Origin: JBBRHQ01 sp963738305
Lineage (GTDB): Bacteria > Actinomycetota > Thermoleophilia > Solirubrobacterales > 70-9
DNA length: 64,000 nt
Direction of reading: 5' to 3'
NCBI GenBank assembly: GCA_963738305.1
Contig: CAVTVU010000007.1
Coordinates: 186,001 to 250,000 of the forward strand
The notes beneath the pieces were generated by a model. The model was not told where the DNA came from. It saw only the letters and a list, made by a program, of their open reading frames with translations, and made no database searches. Positions 17,991-27,145 of the stretch are shown here, piece by piece; position 1 is the first letter of the stretch; each line of letters begins with the position of its first letter. Position numbers and translations under genes: made by a program.

Positions 17991-18530
17991 TTGACCACGA
18001 CCATCTTCACGATCGGGCATTCCACCCACCAGGCCGATGCCTTCATCGCACTGCTCCAGAGTCAGGGCGCCGAGCTCCTCGTCGACGTGCGTCGTCACCC
18101 CGGCTCGCGACGGGTGCCGTGGACCAATGCCACCGCGCTCGAAGGGCATCTCTCCGGTGCGGGCATCGGGTACAGGCACCTGGAAGCCCTGGGAGGTCGC
18201 CGACAACCGGTGCATGGGTCTCGCAACGGCGGCTGGCGGGTCGGACAGTTTCAGGGCTACGGCGACCACATGGGCAGCGAGGAGTTCGCAGGCGGGCTGG
18301 CTGCGCTCGAGGACGCAGCACAGAGTCGGCGAACCTTCGTGATGTGCGCCGAAGCGCAGTGGTGGCGGTGCCATCGTCGTCTGCTCTCCGACCGCCTTGC
18401 GGTGGGCGGTTGGAAGGTCCTGCACGTCGATGGTCGCGGCGCCGTGCAGGAGCACACATTCACCGAGTTCGCCCGGGTCGAGGGCGGGGCGCTCACCTAT
18501 CCGAAGCAGGATCGGCTCTGGCCGAGCTAG
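17991..18530 (+). CDS. DUF488 family protein
   Basis: A 179-residue protein with clear DUF488 signatures: TIGHSTHQADAFIALLQ at the N-terminus, LLVDVRRHPGSRRVP, and the cysteine motif MCAEAQWWRCHRRLLSD near residue 120. TTG 17991 is the only start that retains the conserved TIGHS motif. DUF488 members are small cytosolic proteins of unknown biochemical role. There is no operon partner. Confidence 0.85.
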   Translation: MTTTIFTIGHSTHQADAFIALLQSQGAELLVDVRRHPGSRRVPWTNATALEGHLSGAGIGYRHLEALGGRRQPVHGSRNGGWRVGQFQGYGDHMGSEEFAGGLAALEDAAQSRRTFVMCAEAQWWRCHRRLLSDRLAVGGWKVLHVDGRGAVQEHTFTEFARVEGGALTYPKQDRLWPS

Positions 18531-18533
18531 CGA

Positions 18534-18539
18534 TAGGCT
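18534..18539 (+). promoter_or_regulatory. -10 element, leaderless promoter
   Basis: TAGGCT ends 9 nt before ATG 18549 of the secreted lipase gene, the same spacing seen at 19613 and 60776. Confidence 0.45.
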
Positions 18540-18548
18540 GATACTTAG

Positions 18549-19550
18549 ATGGCGTCCCACAATGCTCGAGCTATGGCTGCGGTACGGAACGGAAGCTGCG
18601 TGGCCCTCGTGCTCGTTGCGGCGGGACTGATCGCTGCGCCCGCTCAGGCCCGCCCCGGTCCGAAGCTTTCCGTGCCGAAGGAGAAGCTCGCGGCCGCCTT
18701 CCACTGCCACGGGCCGTCGATCCGCAACGCGAGCCGGGTGCCGCTCATGCTGGTCACCGGGACGGGTGCCACCGGCGAGCAGGCCTACGCGATCGGCAAG
18801 GACGCCTTCGACGCCTACGGCCACCCCGTCTGCGACGTCGACTTTCCGAACTACACGACCGCCGACATCCAGCGCTCGGTCCAGTATCTGGTCTACGGGA
18901 TCCGCCGCGAGGCCCGGCTCGCCGGCCGCAAGGTGGCGGTGTTCGGGATCAGCCAGGGCGGCCTGCTTCCCCGCTTCGCCCTCACCTACTGGCCGGGCCT
19001 GCGCAGCAAGGTCTCCGACGTGCTCGCCGCCGCCGGCACCCAACACGGGACGACGATCGGCGAGCCGTGCTCGGCGTCCAACCCCTGCATCCCCGCCGGA
19101 TGGCAGCAGGCAGCGGGCTCGCATCTGCTGCGGGCACTGAATCGGCAGCCCGACGAGACCCCCGGCGAGGTGGGCTGGACCACGGTTCGCTCCCGCACCG
19201 ACGAGACCGTGCAGCCGCAGACGGGCCCGCACCCAACCTCGGCGCTTCGCGGGGCGACCAACATCCTGATCCAGCGGATCTGCCCGGGCCGCAAGGTCAC
19301 CCATATCGGCACGGCGCTCGACTCGGTCACCTTCGCCGCCTTCGTCGATGCGATCACCCACCGCGGCCCGGCGAAGGTCTCGCGGCTGCCGGCTGACGTC
19401 TGCGCGCACCCCTACGCCCCCGGCCTCGACGAGACGACCACCACCGCCCTGCTCGGCGCCACCGGCGGCGTGGTCAGCGCCCAGATCGACGCCTCGCCGA
19501 AGGTCGGAGCGGAGCCCAGGGTGCGCCCCTACGTAAAGCGCCTGCCTTGA
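18549..19550 (+). CDS. Secreted lipase (Candida antarctica lipase B-like / class 2)
   Basis: A 333-residue exported alpha/beta hydrolase. The signal peptide is about residues 1-35 (hydrophobic CVALVLVAAGLIAAPAQA). The oxyanion region LMLVTGTGATGEQAY, the CDVDFPNYTTADIQ strand and the nucleophile motif FGISQGG (Ser near residue 140) are those of CalB-like lipases. A late DSVTFAAFVDAITHRGPA segment should hold the catalytic His. Four or more cysteines (FHCHG, VCDV, GEPCSASNPC, ICPG, DVCAHP) suggest disulfides. It probably hydrolyses extracellular esters or acylglycerols. Confidence 0.8.
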   Translation: MASHNARAMAAVRNGSCVALVLVAAGLIAAPAQARPGPKLSVPKEKLAAAFHCHGPSIRNASRVPLMLVTGTGATGEQAYAIGKDAFDAYGHPVCDVDFPNYTTADIQRSVQYLVYGIRREARLAGRKVAVFGISQGGLLPRFALTYWPGLRSKVSDVLAAAGTQHGTTIGEPCSASNPCIPAGWQQAAGSHLLRALNRQPDETPGEVGWTTVRSRTDETVQPQTGPHPTSALRGATNILIQRICPGRKVTHIGTALDSVTFAAFVDAITHRGPAKVSRLPADVCAHPYAPGLDETTTTALLGATGGVVSAQIDASPKVGAEPRVRPYVKRLP

Positions 19551-19564
19551 GTGGGCTCGGGCTC

Positions 19565-19591
19565 TGACATAGTGTCAATGACATAGCGTCA
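19565..19591 (+). promoter_or_regulatory. Tandem palindromic operators before tetR
   Basis: Two near-identical inverted repeats, TGACATAGTGTCA (19565-19577) and TGACATAGCGTCA (19579-19591), are centred 14 bp apart. They lie directly upstream of a TAGGGT -10 (19598-19603), which is 9 nt before ATG 19613. The layout is typical of TetR autoregulation, with dimers covering the -35 region. Confidence 0.7.
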
Positions 19592-19612
19592 ATCTGCTAG
19601 GGTCCTCGGGCG

Positions 19613-20230
19613 ATGCCACCGACCGCTCCGACCAAGCGCAGGCCCCAGGCCCCCGAGAAATCCGAGCGGGAGATCCTCGCGGCGGCGCGGCGGCTGCTGG
19701 AGGAGCGGCCCTTCCGCGAGCTGACCGTCAACGCAGTGATGGCCGACACCGGTCTGGCGCGGCCGTCCTTCTACGTCCACTTCCGAGATCGCCACGCCAT
19801 CGTGCTGCGAGTCGTGGCGACGATCGGCGACGAGCTCTTCGAGATGAGCCGGCGCTGGCTGGACGACGAGACCGAGCCAGTCGAGAGCGTGCGCCGGGCG
19901 CTCGACGGCGTCGCGGAGATCTACATGCAACATGGCGCGGTGCTGAAGGCCGTCGCCGACGCTGCCAGCGACGATCCCGACGTCGAGCGGGCCTACCATG
20001 AGCTGGTCGAGCGCTTCATCGGGGCCGCAGCCGAGCACATCCGCGCCGAGCAGCGAGCCGGCCGGGCGCTCGGCGTCGACGCGGAGCCAACAGCCGCCGC
20101 CCTGGTGTGGCTGAACGAGCGCTACCTGACCGAGATGCTCGGCCGTCGCCCGCAGGCCGATCCGCGCGGGGTCGTCGACACGCTCCACCGGATCTGGGTC
20201 CGGACCATCTACAGCGACCAGCCGATCTGA
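19613..20230 (+). CDS. TetR family transcriptional regulator
   Basis: A 205-residue regulator with an N-terminal helix-turn-helix: ILAAARRLLEERPFRELTVN, then VMADTGLARPSFYVHFRDR (about residues 20-65). It has an all-helical ligand domain behind it. It probably represses itself and the adjoining cytochrome P450 gene (20 nt downstream, same strand) through the tandem operators just upstream. The inducer is unknown; a P450 substrate is a reasonable guess. Confidence 0.9.
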   Translation: MPPTAPTKRRPQAPEKSEREILAAARRLLEERPFRELTVNAVMADTGLARPSFYVHFRDRHAIVLRVVATIGDELFEMSRRWLDDETEPVESVRRALDGVAEIYMQHGAVLKAVADAASDDPDVERAYHELVERFIGAAAEHIRAEQRAGRALGVDAEPTAAALVWLNERYLTEMLGRRPQADPRGVVDTLHRIWVRTIYSDQPI

Positions 20231-20250
20231 TCGGCCCGAAAGGAACGACC

Positions 20251-21504
20251 ATGGCAAGCGCCCCGACCATCGACCTCTCCGAGCTGGACGTCAGCGATCT
20301 GGAGCTTTGGCGAGACGGTCCCCCACACGACGTCTTCACCCAGCTGCGCGAGGAGGCGCCCCTCCACTTCTCCGAGCTGGGCGACTTCGATTGGGAGCGA
20401 GGCTTCTGGTCTGTGGTCCGCTACGAGGACGTCGCCGAAGTGGGGAAGGACTGGGAGACGTTCTCCTCGGAGCGCTCGATCCTCGTCATCGACAAGCTTG
20501 AGACAGATCCCGAGAAGCCCGACCCGATGGACCTCGCCGCGCACATGCTTATCACCCAGGACCCGCCCCGGCACGACCGGCTCAAGGCCCTCACCCAGCG
20601 GGCATTCACTCCCAAGCGTGCATTGGACCACACCGACCGCATGCGCGAGATCATCAACCTCGTCTACGACCGTGCGCTGGAGGCGCATCCGGACGGCGTC
20701 ATCGACCTGGTGGGAGACGTCGGCATCTTCGTGCCGGCGATGGTGATCGGCGACATGCTCGGTGTGCCGCGCTCGGACGCCGAGCGGCTGGTCGACTGGA
20801 CCAACCGCACCACGGCGCTGGAGGACCCGCGAATCGTCTCCGACTTCGGCGAGGTACAGCGGGCGCTCGAGGAGTTCATCCCCTACGTCGACGCGATGAT
20901 CCGCGAGCGCGAGGCCAACCCGACCGACGACCTCACCACCGCCTTCATCGAGGCCGAGGTGGACGGCGAGCGGCTCTCCCACGAAGAGGTGCTGATGTTC
21001 TTCTTCCTGCTGATGGTGGCTGGCAACGACTCCACCCGCGCCGTCTTCACCTCGGGGATGAAGAACCTGATGGAGGACCCTGAGCAGATGGAGCTGGTGC
21101 GCTCGGAGGGCGTGCCGACCGAGCAGGCGGTCGAGGAGTTCGTCCGCTTCAACCCCGCTTTCTCCTACATGCGCCGCACGGCGACCCGCGACACGGAGGT
21201 CGCCGGCCAGCCGGTGAAGGCGGGCGACAAGCTGGCGCTCTGGTACGTGTCCTCGAACCGCGACTCGGCGGTCTTCGAGGACGCGCAGACCTTCGACGTG
21301 CGCCGAGATCCAAACCCCCACCAGGGGTTCGGCGGCGGCGGGCGCCACTTCTGCATGGGCGCCGGTCTGGCGCGCCTAGAGCTGAAGCTCTGGATAGAGG
21401 AGACGCTGCACCGCTTCCCGGAGATCGAGCTTGCCGGCGAGGGTGAGCGCGTCAGCTCGACCTTCCTCAACCAGTGCAGGAGCATCCCGGTCCGGCTCGG
21501 TTGA
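20251..21504 (+). CDS. Cytochrome P450
   Basis: A 417-residue soluble P450 of usual bacterial length. ATG 20251 follows an AAAGGA site; the longer upstream frame overlaps tetR. It has the I-helix AGNDSTR, the K-helix ExxR in EEFVRFNPAFSYMRR, and the heme-binding loop FGGGGRHFCMGAGLARLE with Cys about 368. The HMLITQDPPRHDRLKALTQR stretch is the usual C-helix region. It probably hydroxylates a hydrophobic substrate, needs a ferredoxin system (not seen here), and is likely controlled by the preceding TetR. Confidence 0.93.
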   Translation: MASAPTIDLSELDVSDLELWRDGPPHDVFTQLREEAPLHFSELGDFDWERGFWSVVRYEDVAEVGKDWETFSSERSILVIDKLETDPEKPDPMDLAAHMLITQDPPRHDRLKALTQRAFTPKRALDHTDRMREIINLVYDRALEAHPDGVIDLVGDVGIFVPAMVIGDMLGVPRSDAERLVDWTNRTTALEDPRIVSDFGEVQRALEEFIPYVDAMIREREANPTDDLTTAFIEAEVDGERLSHEEVLMFFFLLMVAGNDSTRAVFTSGMKNLMEDPEQMELVRSEGVPTEQAVEEFVRFNPAFSYMRRTATRDTEVAGQPVKAGDKLALWYVSSNRDSAVFEDAQTFDVRRDPNPHQGFGGGGRHFCMGAGLARLELKLWIEETLHRFPEIELAGEGERVSSTFLNQCRSIPVRLG

Positions 21505-21632
21505 GCGGCAGACCAGGGCCGCCTGCATGCCCACCGATCAGGCGGTTGCCCACGGGGTCAAGACGACGGCCGGGGTCGTGACCAGCGCCGCCGCGGTGAT
21601 GGTGGCCTGCCGTGCGGACATACTTCACGGCG

Positions 21633-22091
21633 ATGTCAGAGGAGAACGTGGCGGTCGTCCGTGCGATCCAACCGGCGGGACGCGTCGAGCTGGTCGAGCT
21701 GTTCCGGGAGGGGCCGAGCGCGGCGACGGGGGAGGGCATCGATATCGCGGCGATCGACCCCGACGCGGAGGTCCGGTTCGTCGGGCAGGCGGTCGGGCCG
21801 CTTCAAGACCACCGGCTCACCGGAGTCGAGGGATTGATCGAAGGATGGCGCGACTGGTTGGAGCCGTGGTCAAGCTATGTGATGGAAGTGGAGGACGTGA
21901 TCGACGCCGGGTCGCATGTCGTCTCCCTGGTCCACGTCACGGCGAGGACCTCGCATTCAGGTGTCGACGTGGAGCATCATCCCGCCGCGGTCTGGGCCGT
22001 CGAAGGCGGCATCGTCACCGCCGTCACCTTCTATCTCGACCGCGACCAGGCGTTCGAGGCCGCTGGCCTGCGGACGCAGCCGAACGCTTGA
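21633..22091 (+). CDS. SnoaL/NTF2-like protein
   Basis: A 152-residue alpha+beta protein with the NTF2-like pattern: MSEENVAVVRAIQ helix, GVEGLIEGWRDWLEPWSSY, EVEDVIDAGSHVVSLVHVTA and a final YLDRDQAFEAAGL. Members are small cyclase/isomerase-like or ligand-binding proteins. ATG 21633 is chosen over 21612 because the family usually begins MSxENVxxVR. The 128 bases before it hold no other gene. Confidence 0.75.
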   Translation: MSEENVAVVRAIQPAGRVELVELFREGPSAATGEGIDIAAIDPDAEVRFVGQAVGPLQDHRLTGVEGLIEGWRDWLEPWSSYVMEVEDVIDAGSHVVSLVHVTARTSHSGVDVEHHPAAVWAVEGGIVTAVTFYLDRDQAFEAAGLRTQPNA

Positions 22092-22155
22092 TGGGCCGTA
22101 GTTCGCCGCAATAGTGAGTGGTGGAAGCACGGATGCGATCGGAGGGCGGGGCGCC

Positions 22156-22161
22156 TAGGAT
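22156..22161 (+). promoter_or_regulatory. -10 element, leaderless promoter
   Basis: TAGGAT ends 8 nt before ATG 22170, another instance of the TAnnnT-N8/9-start arrangement. Confidence 0.45.
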
Positions 22162-22169
22162 CGCGGCAC

Positions 22170-22931
22170 ATGGTCGAGATCGCTTCCGGCCGCCTCGACG
22201 CCGTGATCTTCGATCTCGACGGTGTGATCACCGACACCGCATCGGTCCACGCAGCCGCGTGGAAGCGGATGTTCGACCGCTTCCTCGAGAAGCGTGCCCG
22301 CGGTGGGGGAGAGGAGGATCGTCCCTTCTCCCAGCACGACTACCTGCGCTACGTGGACGGCAAGCCGCGCTACGACGGCGTCTCCTCGTTCCTCGACTCG
22401 CGCGGGATCTCCCTGCCACGCGGTGAGCCGGGTGATCCGCCGAGCGCCGAGACGGTCTGCGGGCTGGGCAACCGCAAGGACGAGCTGTTCGGAGAGGTGC
22501 TGCGGCAGGACGGCGTCGCCGCTTTCCCCTCCTCGGTAGAGCTGCTCCGCGAGCTTCGCGAAGGCGGGTTCGGAACGGCGATCATCTCCGCCTCGCGCAA
22601 CTGCGCCCAGGTGCTGAGGGCTGCAGGAGCATCGGAGCTGTTCGACGCAAAGGTCGACGGCATCGACGCCGAGGAGCACGGACTGAAGGGAAAGCCCGAC
22701 CCCGCGGTGTTCCTCGCCGCCGCCGAGCGCCTCGGGGTGGGCCCCGCCCGCGCCGCCGTCGTCGAGGACGCCCTCGCTGGCGTCGAGGCGGGCCGTCGGG
22801 GCAGGTTCGGCTTGGTGATCGGGGTCGATCGGACGGGTCAGGCCGGCGCCCTGCGAAGGCACGGCGCCGACGTCGTCGTCGACGACCTGGCGGAGGTCCG
22901 GGTCCTGGCGGAGGACGAGTGCGTCCCGTGA
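22170..22931 (+). CDS. Beta-phosphoglucomutase (HAD family)
   Basis: A 253-residue HAD-superfamily protein with motif I FDLDGVITDT (nucleophile Asp about residue 14), a helical cap, motif II ISASRN and motif IV VVEDALAGVEAG. The cap and length match beta-phosphoglucomutase, which converts beta-glucose 1-phosphate to glucose 6-phosphate. The gene overlaps the downstream GH65 phosphorylase by four bases (GTGA). That is the classic pairing, since GH65 enzymes release beta-glucose 1-phosphate. Confidence 0.9.
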   Translation: MVEIASGRLDAVIFDLDGVITDTASVHAAAWKRMFDRFLEKRARGGGEEDRPFSQHDYLRYVDGKPRYDGVSSFLDSRGISLPRGEPGDPPSAETVCGLGNRKDELFGEVLRQDGVAAFPSSVELLRELREGGFGTAIISASRNCAQVLRAAGASELFDAKVDGIDAEEHGLKGKPDPAVFLAAAERLGVGPARAAVVEDALAGVEAGRRGRFGLVIGVDRTGQAGALRRHGADVVVDDLAEVRVLAEDECVP

Positions 22932-25362
22932 GCGACGCGGTCGCCGGCGGGGCGCCGACGCTGAGCGGCTGGTCGCTCCTCTACGAGGGCTTCGACCCCG
23001 AGCAGGAGCCACTCCGCGAGGCCCTCTGCACCCTGGGGAACGGCTTCTTCGCCAGCCGCGGCACGGCGCCGGAAGCGGATTCCGGCGCCGTCCACTACCC
23101 GGGCACCTACGGGGCCGGCCTCTACAACCGCCTGACGAGCACGGTCGCCGACCGCGAGGTGGAGGACGAGTCGATCGTCAACCTTCCCAACTGGCTTCCC
23201 CTCACCTTCAGGATCGACGACGGCGAGTGGTTCGATCTCTCGAGAGTGGAGCTGGCCGGCTACAGGCAGGAGCTCGACCTGCGCCGCGCGGTCCTGACCC
23301 GCGAGCTCCGCTTCCGGGACCCCGAGGGCCGGCAGACTTCGATCGTCCAGGAGCGCTTCGTCAGCATGGCCAACCCGAACCTGCTCGCCCTGAAGATGAC
23401 GCTGCTCCCGCTCGACTGGTCGGGGAAGGTGACCTTCCGCTCGGCCCTGGACGGCGAGGTCACCAACGGCGGAGTGAAGCGCTACGAAGGCCTGGCGAAC
23501 AGGCATCTGGTGCCGGTCGGCACCGCTGCGGTGGATGCCGAGACGATCATGCTCGAGGCCCACACGAGCCAGTCGCAGATCCGGGTGGCCGAGGCGGCCC
23601 GGACCCGCCTGATGCGCGATGGCGCTCTCCAAGCCGCCAGCGGCCGTGTCGTCGAGCGTGACGCCTGGATCGGCATGGAGATCGACGCCGAGGCCGCGGC
23701 CGGGGAGGCGCTCGGCGTGGAGAAGGTCGTCGTCCTCTGCTCGTCGCGCGAGCCAGCGCTCTCCGAGCCCGGGCTCGAGGTCCGCAGGGAGGTGGTCAGC
23801 ATGGGCAACTTCGCGGAGCTGCTCGCAGAGCACGTGCTCCGCTGGGACGAGCTTTGGGAGATCTGCTCGCTCGAGCTCGAGGACCGCCAGGAGTTCGCTC
23901 CGGCTGAGCTGCGATTCCACATCTATCACCTGCTGGTCAACGTCTCCGAGCACACCGCCGAGATCGACGCCGGGGTCCCGGCCCGGGGGCTGGCGGGGGA
24001 GGCCTATCGCGGCCACATCTTCTGGGACGCGCTCTTCATCTTCCCCTTCTTCAACCTGCGGCTTCCGAACCTGACGCGCTCGCTGATCCGCTACCGCTAC
24101 CGGCGGCTCAACTCCGCCCGCCGGACCGCGAGCGCGGAGGGGCACCATGGGGCCGTCTACCCGTGGCAGGGCGGCGCCGACGGCTCCGAGCTGACCCCGA
24201 CGGTCCACCTCAACCCGCAGTCGGGCCGCTGGATGCCCGACAACTCCCGGCTGCAGCGCCACATCAACTCGGCGATCGCCTACGACGTCTGGATCTACCA
24301 CCAGGCCACCAACGACATCGAGTTCCTAGGCCTCTACGGCGCCGAGCTGTTCATCGAGATCGCCCGGTTCTGGGCGGGGATCGCGAGCTACGACGAATCC
24401 CGGGACCGCTACGTGATTCGCGGCGTGGTCGGTCCCGACGAGTACCACGACGCCTATCCGGGCTCCGAGCGCCCCGGCATCGATAACAACGCCTACACCA
24501 ACGCGATGGCGGCCTGGGTCCTGTGGCGGGCACAGGACCTGCTCGACGCGCTTCCCGTGCAGCGCCGCGAGGAGCTGACCCACACCCTCGGACTCGGGAG
24601 CGCGGAGGTCGAACGCTGGGACGAGGTCAGCCGCAAGCTGCTGCTGCCCTTCCACGACGACGGGATCATCAGTCAGTTCGAGGGCTACGAGAAGCTCGAG
24701 GAGCTCGACTGGGAAGCCTACGAGGCGAAGTACGGGAACATCCAGCGGCTCGACCGGATCCTCGAGGCCGAGGACGACAGCCCGAACCGCTACAAGGCGT
24801 CGAAGCAGGCCGACGTCCTGATGCTCTTCTACCTGTTCTCGGCCGACGAGCTGGGGGAGCTTTTCTCCCGGCTCGGCTACGAGCTCGAAGAGGACACGAT
24901 CGGCCGCAACATCGACTACTACCTGGCGCGCACCTCGCACGGCTCGACCCTCAGCAAGGTCGTCCACGCCTGGGTGCTGATCCACTCCGATCGCGAGCGC
25001 GCCTGGCAGCTCTTCGGCGAGGCGCTGGAGAGCGACCTGTTCGATGTCCAGGGCGGCACGACTCGGAAGGCGTCCACCTCGGAGCGATGGCCGGGACCGT
25101 CGACCTGGTGCAGCGCGGCTTCACGGGCATGGAGACGCGCGAGGGTGTGCTGTGGCTGGATCCCGTCCTGCCGGAGGAGCTGAAGAGGCTGCGGCTGATG
25201 ATCCGCTACCGACGCCACTGGGGACTGGAGATCGAGGTCACCAAGGACCGGATCCGGGTCAGCGCCCGCCCCGCCGACGCCGTCCCGGTGAAGATCGGGA
25301 TCCGGGGAGAGATCGTCGAGCTGCGGGCGGGAACGACGGTCGAGCGAGCCCTGTCTCGGTAG
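22928..25362 (+). CDS. GH65 disaccharide phosphorylase (one frameshift)
   Basis: Reads as about 810 residues once a one-base loss near 25060-25064 is allowed. Before it the frame ends FDVQGGTTRKAS; after it the conserved continuation EGVHLGAMAGTVDLVQRGFTG resumes in the next frame to 25362. It has an N-terminal beta-sandwich, an (alpha/alpha)6 barrel and the catalytic general-acid motif VVGPDEYHDAY. GH65 members phosphorolyse maltose, trehalose or kojibiose; which one is not clear. GTG 22928 overlaps the mutase stop. The frameshift is probably a sequence error, being the first in a run of indels. Confidence 0.88.
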
Positions 25363-25466
25363 TTCGGCACACGAAACCTGCGGCGAAATCCGTAGGCGGA
25401 GCGGGTAGGCCGTGGGATGATCCCGCTTGGCTTCCCTCCCAGTGGGAAACCGGAGAGGAGAGCGAG

Positions 25467-27145
25467 ATGACCGTCGGATTGGATCTCGAGACGCTCGAGT
25501 TCACGCTCGAGTCGATCAGCGAGTTCGGTCGTCGCGAGCTGCCCGATTCGGCCCTGATCGAGCTCGACGAGCGCGACGAGTTCCCCGAGGACCTCGTCCG
25601 CCGCATGTGCGGCGAGGAGCTCGGAGTCCAGCTCCTGTTCGTCCCCGAGGAGCACGGGGGAATGGGCGGCGGGGCGCTCGACATCTACCGGGTCTGCGAG
25701 AGGATGGCGGCGATCGACCTCGGGGTCGCGACCTCGGTGCTGGCGACCTTCCTGGGCAGCGACCCGATCGTGGTCGGCGGCACGCCGGAGCAGAAGGCAC
25801 GCTGGATGCGCCGCATCGCCGAGGACGGGGTGCTGATGGCATACGGCGCCACCGAGCCCGATGCCGGCAGCGATCTCGCGGCCCTGAAGACGAAGGCGGA
25901 GCCGATCTCCGAGAACGGCGACGTGGTCGGCTACCGGCTCACCGGCGCCAAGCAGTGGATCTCGAACGGCGGCGTCGCCGAGCTCAGCTCGGTTCTGGCG
26001 CTAGCGCCGGGCGGCCCGAGCTGGTTCGTGATCGAGAGCGGCACCGACGGCTTCAGCCACGGCGAGCACGAGGACAAGCACGGGATCAGGCTCTCCAACA
26101 CCGCCGCGCTCTTCCTCGAGGACGCCTACGTCGACGCTGCCAGCCTGGTCGGCGGCGTCGAGGGCCAGGGCCTCGTCCAGGCCCAGCAGGTGTTCGGCTA
26201 CACGCGGCTGATGGTCGCGGCCTTCGGCCTCGGCGCCGGCTGGGCGGCGCTCGACCGCGCGATCCCCTACTCGGTCGGAGCGGATCCAGGCCGGCGGGCC
26301 GCTCTCCGAGAAGCAGGGCTACACGCACAAGCTGATCGTGCCCCACGCGGTGCGCCTGGAGGCGGCACGCGCCGCGATCGAGGACGCCGCCGAGCGGATC
26401 GACGCCCGCGAGGGCTCGCTCAACACCGAGGGAGCGATCGCCAAGTACCTGGCGACGGAGGCCGGCAACGCGGCCGCCGACGCGGCGATCCAGGCCCACG
26501 GCGGCTACGGCTACACCCACGAGTACATGGTCGAGAAGATCAAGCGCGACGTGCGCATCACGACGATCTACGAGGGCACCTCGGAGATCATGGAGATGAC
26601 GATCGCCCGCGACCGCTGGCAGCAGCACCTGAAGACCCGCGGCGACCACTACCACGCGATCGGCCGCGAGCTGGAGGGGCTCGACGCCCGACACCCCGAC
26701 GCCGGTGCGGCGGACCGCGGCGCTGGCTCTCCACGCGCTCGCCGAGATCCTCGAGGCGGCGCGGGTCGGGCGCCTGACCCGCAACCAGCACGTGCTGCTG
26801 CGCATCGGCGCGCTCGCCGCGCAGGCCGAGGGAGCCGCGGCGCTGGCCCGGCGGGCGAGCCGGGCGGCCTCGGCTGATCTCCCTGAGAAGGCCTCGCGAC
26901 GCTTCGACCCGGCGGCGCTGGCCGCGATCGCGCGGGTCAACGCCCGCGAGGTCGCGCTCACGCTAGCCATCGAGGGCCTGCGCTGGGTCGCCGGGGCGAG
27001 GTCCTGCCGGGGATGACGGGAGCGCCGCAGCTCGCCTCGCGCATCCCGCTGGCCGAGATCCAACGCGGCCCAGGCGGGCCTGGTGGCGGACATGGACCGC
27101 GTGGCCGACGCGATCTACGGCCGGGCAGGGGGTGGAGCAGAGTGA
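25467..27145 (+). CDS. Acyl-CoA dehydrogenase family protein (frameshifted)
   Basis: ATG 25467 follows GGAGAGGAGAG. The first about 270 residues are in one frame (YRVCERMAAIDLGVATSV, YGATEPDAGSDLAALKT, TGAKQWISNGGVAELS). A single extra G near 26277 shifts to the frame with KQGYTHKLIV, IQAHGGYGYTHEYMVEKIKR and TTIYEGTSEI, the usual ACAD C-terminal signature. Two or three more indels (about 26700, 27005, 27065) interrupt a further about 150-residue helical tail. The stop overlaps the synthase start (GTGA at 27142), so it is probably the first gene of the synthase operon. It may introduce or saturate a double bond in the acyl starter or product; that is inference. Confidence 0.8.
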
